From NCBI GenBank assembly GCA_021737905.1, contig JAIPDA010000055.1, positions 1 through 11,894 of the forward strand: a stretch of DNA of 11,894 bases, given 5' to 3'. Positions 6,787 to 11,894 of this stretch are shown here, one piece after another; position 1 is the first letter of the stretch; each line of letters begins with the position of its first letter. Source of the stretch: Rhodoferax sp. (lineage in GTDB: Bacteria > Pseudomonadota > Gammaproteobacteria > Burkholderiales > Burkholderiaceae_C). The position numbers and the translations under genes were made by a program. Under the pieces are notes generated by a model. It ran no database searches, had not been told where the DNA came from, and saw nothing but the letters and a program-made list of their open reading frames with translations.

Positions 6787-8448
6787 GGATTTTGTGGGCG
6801 TTGATGGTGTGGCGGCATCCGCGCGTGCGCGCTCGCGCAGCTGGAACTTCTGAATCTTCCCGGTGGATGTTTTGGGTATGTTCTCAAAGCGTATGTCTTT
6901 GGGCACTTTGTAGCCGGCCAGCCATTGCCGGCAGTGGGCCACCAGATCGGCTGCCGTGACGCTGCTGCCGGCCCGCGTCTCGACATAGGCCAGCGGGGTC
7001 TCGCCCCATTTGTCATCTGGCTTGGCCACCACGGCGCAGGCCAGCACGGCAGGGTGCCGGTACAGCGCGTCTTCGACTTCGAGCGAGCTGATGTTCTCGC
7101 CGCCCGAAATGATGATGTCCTTGCTGCGGTCTTTGATCTTGACGTAACGGTCGGGCTCCATCACCGCCAGGTCACCGGTGTGAAACCAGCCCCCGGCAAA
7201 GGCGGCAGCCGTGGCGCCCGGGTTTTTCAGGTAGCCCTTCATCACGATGTTGCCCCTGAACATGATCTCGCCCATGGTCTGTCCGTCGGCCGGGCATTCG
7301 GCCATGCTCAGCGGGTCCATCACGGTCATGCCCTCCTGCAGGGGGTAGCGCACGCCCTGACGGCCGTTGAGCCGGGTTTGTTCGGACAGGCTTTCGGCGG
7401 CCCAGGTGGGGCGCTGCACGGCCACGGACGCCGGGCCATAGACTTCGGTCAGGCCGTAAACGTGGGTGATGGCAAAGCCGATGCCGGCCATGCCCTCGAT
7501 CATGGCGGCCGGCGGCGCAGCCCCAGCCACCATGCCGCGCACGCCCGGCGGAATGCCTTCGCGCATGGCTGCTGGAGCGTTGTAAATCAGGCTGTGCACG
7601 ATGGGCGCGGCGCAGTAGTGGTCAACCGCGTGGGTGCGCATCGCCTCCAGGATGGACTGGGCATCGGACTTGCGCAGGCAGACATGCGTGCCCGCCAGCA
7701 TGGCCACCGTCCACGGAAAGCACCAGCCGTTGCAGTGGAACATGGGCAAGGTCCACAGGTAGCGCGGGAAATGCGGCATGGTCCAGGTGGCGGCATTGCT
7801 GACGGCGTTGAGATATGCGCCCCGGTGGTGCGTGACCACGCCCTTGGGATCGCCCGTGGTGCCGCTGGTGTAGCTCACGGCAATCGCGTCCCATTCGTCA
7901 GCCGGTCCGTCGAGTCTGGCCAGCGGGTCGTGGCTGGCCAACCAGGCCTCGTAGTCATGGGCGCCAACGCGCTCGCCCGGACCATTGAATTCGCTGTCGC
8001 AGACGTCGATGACCAGCAGCGTTCGGCCGTGCTGCTCACGCAGTATCTGCAGCGCCTGTGCGATCACGGGTGAGAACTCGCGGTCGGTGATCAGCACCTC
8101 GGACTCGCAGTGGTTCAGCTGCCAGGCCAGCAAGGCGGCGTCAAGACGGGTGTTCAGGGTGTTGAGCACCGCACCGAGTGCCGGCACCGCGTAGTGGGCT
8201 TCGACCATCTCGGGCGTGTTGGCCAGCATGGTGCTGACCGTTTGACCACGGCTGATCCCGTGCGCTTTCAGCGCTGCGGCCAGGCGCGCGGAACGCTCGC
8301 GCGTTTGCGCCCAGGTGTAGCGGCGCTGACCATGGACCACGGCCGGCAGGTCGCCAAACACTTCGGCGCTGCGCTCGACAAAGCTGACGGGCGACAGGGC
8401 TACAAAGTTGGCGGGGTTCTTGTCCAGCTGCTGATCGTAAATGGTCAT
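6784..8448 (-). CDS. AMP-forming acyl-CoA synthetase (ANL superfamily)
   Basis: The enzyme should activate a carboxylic acid with ATP to an acyl-adenylate and transfer it to CoA in the cytoplasm. In the 554-residue product the P-loop YTSGTTGDPKGV is at 193-204, YGLTEVYGPA at 331-340, WFHTGD at 421-426, SGGENIS at 448-454, and the C-terminal PKTSTGK at 525-531 with the adenylation lysine Lys531. All core motifs are intact. The N-terminus (MTIYDQQLDKNPANF) and overall pattern fit the group related to plant acyl-activating enzymes such as BZO1 and to bacterial medium-chain or aromatic acyl-CoA synthetases. The substrate cannot be told from sequence alone. The frame opens six bases earlier with a TTG at 8454, but the ATG at 8448 is the natural start; its Shine-Dalgarno is weak. 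It lies 27 bp after metY and 10 bp before the crotonase, so the ligase and crotonase probably act in sequence. Confidence 0.93.
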   Translation of the reverse strand: MTIYDQQLDKNPANFVALSPVSFVERSAEVFGDLPAVVHGQRRYTWAQTRERSARLAAALKAHGISRGQTVSTMLANTPEMVEAHYAVPALGAVLNTLNTRLDAALLAWQLNHCESEVLITDREFSPVIAQALQILREQHGRTLLVIDVCDSEFNGPGERVGAHDYEAWLASHDPLARLDGPADEWDAIAVSYTSGTTGDPKGVVTHHRGAYLNAVSNAATWTMPHFPRYLWTLPMFHCNGWCFPWTVAMLAGTHVCLRKSDAQSILEAMRTHAVDHYCAAPIVHSLIYNAPAAMREGIPPGVRGMVAGAAPPAAMIEGMAGIGFAITHVYGLTEVYGPASVAVQRPTWAAESLSEQTRLNGRQGVRYPLQEGMTVMDPLSMAECPADGQTMGEIMFRGNIVMKGYLKNPGATAAAFAGGWFHTGDLAVMEPDRYVKIKDRSKDIIISGGENISSLEVEDALYRHPAVLACAVVAKPDDKWGETPLAYVETRAGSSVTAADLVAHCRQWLAGYKVPKDIRFENIPKTSTGKIQKFQLRERARADAATPSTPTKS

Positions 8449-8475
8449 GCGCAAGTCCAGGGGGCTGCCTATGTC

Positions 8476-9762
8476 TCAGGAACGGTTGGCGGTGGTCAGG
8501 GCCTGGTCGATGTCCCACAGAATATCGTCGAGATGTTCCAGACCCACAGAGATGCGAATCATGTCAGGCCCGACGCCGGCGGCCACTTGTTGCTGCGCAT
8601 CGAGCTGGCGGTGCGTGGTGCTGGCCGGGTGGCTGATCAGTGTGCGGGTGTCGCCGATGTTGACCAGATGGCTCATGAACTGCGCCGATTCGATGAACCG
8701 GATGCCCGCCTCCAGCCCGCCCTTCAGGCCGAAGGCCAGCAGGCCTGAAGCGCCGCGCATCTGCCGCATCAGCAGTGCATGTTGGGGGTGGTCGGGCAGG
8801 CCGGGGTAATTGACCCAGGCCACGCGCGGGTCCGCTTGCAGAAAACGCGCCACGCCCAGGGCGTTGCTGCAGTGCCGCTCCATGCGCAGGGGCAAGGTCT
8901 CGACGCCTTGCAATATTTGCCAGGCGCTCATGGGGCTGAGCGTTGCGCCAAAGACCCGCAGGCTTTCCATGCGGCAGCGCATGGTGAAAGCAAAGTCGCC
9001 AAAGGTCTCGTAAAACTTGACGCCGTGGTAGCCCGGCGAAGGCTGTGTCATACCCGGAAATTTCCCGTTGTCCCAGGGAAAACGGCCGCTTTCAACCAGC
9101 ACGCCACCCAGCGTGGTCCCGTGGCCGGCCAGGTACTTGGTGGCCGAATGAACGACAAGGTCGGCACCCAACGCCAGCGGGTTGCACAAGTAGGGGCTGG
9201 GCACGGTGTTATCGATGACCAGTGGCACACCGTGCGCGTGGGCCACTTCAGCCACGGCGGCCATGTCGAGCACCTGCAAGCTGGGGTTGCCCAGGCTTTC
9301 GGCAAACACGGCGCGGGTGTTGGGCTGCATGGCGGCGGCAAAGGCTTCGGGCCGGGCGGCATCGACAAAGGTGGTCTGAATGCCGAACTTGGCCAGGCTG
9401 ACCGCCAGCATGGTGACCGAGCCACCATACAGCGTACCGGCCGCCACCACGTGGTCACCGGTCTGCAAAATGGTCATCAGCGCCATGGTTTCAGCAGCCA
9501 TGCCTGACGACGAGGCCACCGCAGCCCGCCCGCCCTCCAGGGCGGCCACACGCTCTTCAAACGCCGCCACTGTGGGGTTGCTCAGCCGCGAATATACATT
9601 ACCAAATGTCTGCAGGTTAAAAAGCGAGGCCGCATGCTCGGCGCTGTCAAACACAAAGCTGGTGGTCTGGTAAATAGGCAGGGCCCGGGCGCCGGTGGCG
9701 GCATCGGGAATCTGACCGGCATGGATGGCGAGAGTTTCAGGTTTGAATTGACGTTCAGACAT
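8476..9762 (-). CDS. metY: O-acetylhomoserine sulfhydrylase (aminocarboxypropyltransferase), PLP enzyme
   Basis: MetY joins O-acetylhomoserine with sulfide to give homocysteine, or with methanethiol to give methionine directly. It belongs to the Cys/Met metabolism PLP family. The 428 residues match the usual length for MetY, longer than MetB or MetC. Visible marks are the N-terminal ETLAIHAGQ at 9-17, YSRLSNPT at 57-64, the SSSGMAA turn at 84-90, DNT at 184-186 for the cofactor pyridine, and the Schiff-base lysine Lys209 in HSATKYLAGHGT. The ATG at 9762 gives the standard MetY N-terminus, though the sequence before it lacks a clear Shine-Dalgarno. The gene begins 30 bp after a CoA-binding protein and ends 27 bp before the acyl-CoA synthetase. 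That gap has no room for a SAM riboswitch. The gene could also be called metZ in looser annotations, but length and motifs favour metY. Confidence 0.94.
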   Translation of the reverse strand: MSERQFKPETLAIHAGQIPDAATGARALPIYQTTSFVFDSAEHAASLFNLQTFGNVYSRLSNPTVAAFEERVAALEGGRAAVASSSGMAAETMALMTILQTGDHVVAAGTLYGGSVTMLAVSLAKFGIQTTFVDAARPEAFAAAMQPNTRAVFAESLGNPSLQVLDMAAVAEVAHAHGVPLVIDNTVPSPYLCNPLALGADLVVHSATKYLAGHGTTLGGVLVESGRFPWDNGKFPGMTQPSPGYHGVKFYETFGDFAFTMRCRMESLRVFGATLSPMSAWQILQGVETLPLRMERHCSNALGVARFLQADPRVAWVNYPGLPDHPQHALLMRQMRGASGLLAFGLKGGLEAGIRFIESAQFMSHLVNIGDTRTLISHPASTTHRQLDAQQQVAAGVGPDMIRISVGLEHLDDILWDIDQALTTANRS

Positions 9763-9792
9763 GGCGGCGTGCTTTGCGTTGAACTTTAAAAA

Positions 9793-10266
9793 CTAGTGAG
9801 GGCGTCGGGCCGAAATGACGCCAGTGTTGACCCCGACCCAGTTCAGACCGCCAAACAGGCGCGCATGTTCAATCTTGACGCAGCGGTTGTAGACCGAGGC
9901 CAGGCCGGCTTGGCGCACCAGCTGGTCGGCTTCCAGTTTGTGTACGCCCAGTTGTTGCCAAAGACATTTGGCGCCTATGCGAACGGCTTCTTCGGCCAGC
10001 GGCAGCACGTCTTCGCTGCGGCGAAAAACATCGACCATGTCCACCGGTTGCGGTATGTCCAGCAAGCTGGCATACACCGTTTCGCCCAAAATCTGCTGGC
10101 CAGTGGCGGCGTAGCGCGGGTTGACCGGAATGATCTTGTAGCCGTGCGACTGCATGTACTTGGCGGCAAAAAAGCTGGGCCGGTGCCACTCTGCCGACAA
10201 ACCCACCACGGCGATGGTTTTACATTGCCGCAGCAAATCCCTGAGCGTGCTGTTGTCGTTGTGCAT
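9793..10266 (-). CDS. CoA-binding domain protein (YccU-like)
   Basis: This is a small single-domain protein of 157 residues with a Rossmann-type fold of the CoA_binding_2 family. The nucleotide-binding turn is IAVVGLSAEWHRPS at 18-31, followed by the strand KIIPVNP at 44-50. Next come VDMVDVFRRSEDV at 75-87, AKCLWQQLGV at 99-108, and the conserved end NRCVKIEHARL at 127-137. There are no membrane segments or signal peptide, so it is cytoplasmic. Relatives bind CoA or a CoA thioester, but their cellular role is not settled. It is the first gene of the likely operon with metY, the acyl-CoA synthetase and the crotonase. I chose the ATG at 10266 from the expected N-terminus; no good Shine-Dalgarno precedes it. 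A weak -10-like TAAGAT sits six bases before the ATG, with no matching -35. Confidence 0.9.
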   Translation of the reverse strand: MHNDNSTLRDLLRQCKTIAVVGLSAEWHRPSFFAAKYMQSHGYKIIPVNPRYAATGQQILGETVYASLLDIPQPVDMVDVFRRSEDVLPLAEEAVRIGAKCLWQQLGVHKLEADQLVRQAGLASVYNRCVKIEHARLFGGLNWVGVNTGVISARRPH

Positions 10267-10415
10267 GGCTGAATCTTAACGGTAAAGCGCCGAAAACCTC
10301 ATAGTCGGGAACCCTGGCTGAGGGGTAAACCGCAGGTCAGAACGGCAGGCCTGAATACAGTTGTTGACAGCTCGCCCGGGTGCCATAGGAAGGAACGTGT
10401 TGAACGGAAGCAAGG
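10267..10415. other. 149-bp intergenic region upstream of the CoA-binding/metY group
   Basis: It lies between the end of the UPF0324 gene and the start of the CoA-binding protein, both on the minus strand, so it should hold the promoter of the four-gene group. I found no convincing -35/-10 pair. It contains an 8-base perfect palindrome, CAGGCCTG (10346-10353), and a weak 4-bp hairpin, ACCCTGGCTGAGGGG. No U-tract terminator is visible for the upstream gene. A 36-codon frame starting at 10386 (minus) lacks a ribosome binding site and was not called. Confidence 0.4.
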
Positions 10416-11438
10416 TCACATCGCCAGCTTGAATAAAAGAACCGAAGCCAAGACAAAGCCACCAATAAAAAGGGTCTCCACAACAAAGAGCACCAAGGGT
10501 TTCCAGCCCATGTTCAACAGATCCTCAATGCTCGTTTTGATGCCAGCGGCTGCAATGGCCAGAACCAGGCAAAGTCGTGAAATGTCTGTCGCTGTGTCGA
10601 CCCACAGCGATGGCAAAAGCTGTGATGTCGCCAACAACATCATGACAATGAATGCGATCAAGAATGCCGGGATCAAGGGCATCGTGACATCATCCTCGTT
10701 CAGGTCTTGGCTGTTTCGGTAAAGAAAGGAAATCACCATCACAACGGGAACCAGTAACATCACGCGGAAAAGTTTGACCACTGTGGCGACTTCACCGGCT
10801 TGCGGGCCGATGATCATGCCAGCCGCCACAACTTGCGCGACATCATGGATGGTGCCACCCAAGAATATGCCTGCAGGCGTTTGCGAAAGTTCCAGCCATT
10901 GCGTCAAAAGTGGATACAACACCATGGCCACAGTGGATAAAACCGTGACGGACACAATAGCCAGTAAGGTGAAACGTTGATTTTCTTTGGTTTGCGGCAA
11001 TACAGCGGAAATAGCCAGTGCTGCCGAAGCACCACATATGGCCACCGAACCACCGGACAGCAAGCCCTCTTCGCGCGAACGACCTAATCTGGATGCCGCC
11101 CACACGCCGAACAGGATAGTCAGCACAAGTCCTGAAAAAATAACAACTGCAACCGCAGGCCCTAAATTCACCACCTGTCCAACAGTAATGCGCGCCCCCA
11201 ACAATGCAACTCCAATGCGTAGAACCGACCGTCCGCAAAAGTCAACGCCAGGTTTCACGCTGGCGTGTTTATTCAAGAAGTGAAACGACAGGCCGAACAA
11301 GAGCGCGTAAAGCAGCAAGGGTCCGCCAAAATGCTCGGAGAGAAAATTTGCCGCCAGTGCAATGGCCGTACAAACCAAAGTGCCTGGCGCGTAGCGACGA
11401 AATGCAAGCCAAATGCGGCCAGGTAGTTTTAAAAACAT
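10416..11438 (-). CDS. UPF0324/YeiH-family inner-membrane protein, putative sulfate exporter
   Basis: The 340-residue product is almost entirely hydrophobic, with about nine to eleven predicted membrane helices by eye, so it sits in the inner membrane. Two family signatures are present: GGSVAICGASAALAISAVLP at 129-148 and GGTIHDVAQVVAAG at 194-207. KLFRVMLLVPVV at 222-233 and the late segment AIAAAGIKTSIEDL at 294-307 also fit. Members are annotated as putative sulfate exporters, mainly because some accompany taurine or sulfonate catabolism; transport by this protein is not shown. The ATG at 11438 is the only sensible start near the first hydrophobic helix, but there is no clear Shine-Dalgarno. 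Base composition is visibly less GC-rich than in the genes to the left, which could reflect transfer or only membrane-protein bias. A 25-bp inverted repeat lies 61 bp upstream. Confidence 0.88.
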   Translation of the reverse strand: MFLKLPGRIWLAFRRYAPGTLVCTAIALAANFLSEHFGGPLLLYALLFGLSFHFLNKHASVKPGVDFCGRSVLRIGVALLGARITVGQVVNLGPAVAVVIFSGLVLTILFGVWAASRLGRSREEGLLSGGSVAICGASAALAISAVLPQTKENQRFTLLAIVSVTVLSTVAMVLYPLLTQWLELSQTPAGIFLGGTIHDVAQVVAAGMIIGPQAGEVATVVKLFRVMLLVPVVMVISFLYRNSQDLNEDDVTMPLIPAFLIAFIVMMLLATSQLLPSLWVDTATDISRLCLVLAIAAAGIKTSIEDLLNMGWKPLVLFVVETLFIGGFVLASVLLFKLAM

Positions 11439-11498
11439 CAGAAATTGTGTGGCGAAATGAACAGAAACATCTGATGAAGTCAGCTAATCTTTGCAAAT

Positions 11499-11523
11499 AT
11501 TGGTAGAGGGGTCATCCACCAAT
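11499..11523. promoter_or_regulatory. Inverted repeat between metF-like gene and the UPF0324 gene
   Basis: ATTGGT (11499-11504) and ACCAAT (11518-11523) form perfect 6-bp arms. On the minus strand the dyad extends inward to a nine-pair stem with one G-T wobble and a seven-base loop. It lies 26 bp after the stop of the reductase gene and 61 bp before the start of the UPF0324 gene. It could be a dyad operator for the transporter gene or a weak terminator for the upstream gene; only ATATTTG follows it, not a run of T. The halves are not spaced as a standard LysR T-N11-A site. Confidence 0.4.
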
Positions 11524-11549
11524 TGTTCAAAGCAGAGCCTGACCGACCT

Positions 11550-11894
11550 TTAGTCTGCCGGCTTGAGCCCCGGGTGCCATGGTTGGCGGCCGGCAAGAAC
11601 GCCGGATCTTTGAATAATTTCTGCGACGGCTTCTTCTTGGCGGTAGGCCATCACATGCACCCCGGCAACACCTTTGATCTCCCTGATTTCTTGGACAAGG
11701 TCAATACAAATCCTACGGCCTTCAGTCAATTGGTCTGCAGCGCCAATCATTCGCTCGATGATAGCGTCTGGGATGTGCACCCCGGGGAGTTTGGAGCGCA
11801 TCCATTCGGCTGCACGGGCAGACCGTAAGGGCCCCACACCAATCAGAATAAATACGCTATCGAGCAAGCCAAGATCTTCAATGCACCGCATGTA
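11550..11894 (-). CDS. Methylenetetrahydrofolate reductase, C-terminal part (cut by window edge)
   Basis: The visible 114 residues read as the end of a MetF-family TIM barrel, which reduces 5,10-methylene-THF to 5-methyl-THF using a flavin. Characteristic segments, in order, are FILIGVGPL, the helix ending WMRSKLPGVHIPD, the stretch ADQLTEGRRICIDLVQEIRE, and the final GVAGVHVMAYRQEE. The frame is open through the right edge and the gene continues past 11894; the ATG at 11891 is internal, not a start. The pattern resembles the MetF-like group often found with one-carbon or demethylation genes rather than classical E. coli MetF, so I leave the symbol empty. It ends with TAA, followed by 111 bp before the UPF0324 gene on the same strand. 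Confidence 0.88.
   Translation of the reverse strand, partial: YMRCIEDLGLLDSVFILIGVGPLRSARAAEWMRSKLPGVHIPDAIIERMIGAADQLTEGRRICIDLVQEIREIKGVAGVHVMAYRQEEAVAEIIQRSGVLAGRQPWHPGLKPAD

Noticed and set aside
6925..8073. Plus-strand frame of 382 codons opposite the acyl-CoA synthetase, and one at 8779-9507 opposite metY
   Set aside because: They are antisense shadows in high-GC DNA; the opposite-strand genes carry complete catalytic motifs.
5988..8448. Identification of the ligase and crotonase as DmdB and DmdD of dimethylsulfoniopropionate breakdown
   Set aside because: The synthetase N-terminus is unlike the AlkK/DmdB type that I recall, and the crotonase lacks the glutamates that DmdD uses. Nearness of metY alone is not enough.
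9788..9822. Possible intrinsic terminator at the end of the CoA-binding gene (arms 9801-9806 and 9817-9822, then five T on the minus strand)
   Set aside because: The six-pair stem has a ten-base loop and the T-run begins eight bases after the stem, so it does not fit an intrinsic terminator. metY follows at once.
10278..10386. 36-codon minus-strand frame in the intergenic region, starting at 10386
   Set aside because: It has no ribosome binding site and no recognisable sequence features; it is expected by chance.
11204..11506. Plus-strand frame overlapping the UPF0324 gene start and the intergenic dyad
   Set aside because: It is antisense to a clear membrane protein gene and its product has no family features.

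Overview
The window looks like chromosomal DNA from a betaproteobacterium, most likely Comamonadaceae (Rhodoferax, Polaromonas or Acidovorax-like). This rests on the high GC, the map-glnD pair on one strand, a very long single-chain PurL with a betaproteobacterial-type loop, and protein sequences that read as Comamonadaceae-like. The taxon is inferred from memory of these families; no search was run.

Layout. Positions 1-843 (minus) hold the N-terminal third of glnD (PII uridylyltransferase), preceded on the same strand by map (856-1710, methionine aminopeptidase). A 175-bp divergent region separates map from purL (1886-5971, plus; FGAM synthase), with an extended -10 promoter candidate reading into purL. 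purL converges on a minus-strand group across a 16-bp gap containing a GC-rich hairpin. In transcription order that group is a small CoA-binding protein (10266-9793), metY (9762-8476), an AMP-forming acyl-CoA synthetase (8448-6784) and an ECHDC3-like crotonase (6773-5988). Gaps of only 10-30 bp suggest one operon. Upstream, also on the minus strand, lie a UPF0324/YeiH-family membrane protein (11438-10416) and the C-terminus of a methylenetetrahydrofolate reductase (from beyond the window edge to 11550).

How the genes relate. glnD, map and purL are core nitrogen-sensing, protein-maturation and purine genes. The four-gene minus-strand group joins sulfur assimilation (metY) with CoA-thioester chemistry (acyl-CoA ligase, crotonase, CoA-binding protein). 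With MetF (one-carbon/methionine) and YeiH (proposed sulfate exporter) nearby, the right half has a loose sulfur/C1 theme, but no single pathway can be proved from the sequence.

No defence system, CRISPR array, rRNA, tRNA or insertion sequence was seen. The most unusual feature is a roughly 66-bp GC-rich palindromic segment inside purL. It is translated in frame as an Ala/Pro/Gly-rich loop and looks like a small dispersed repeat accommodated within an essential enzyme. The second is the crotonase, which lacks both catalytic glutamates. No gene-free stretch exceeds 300 bases.
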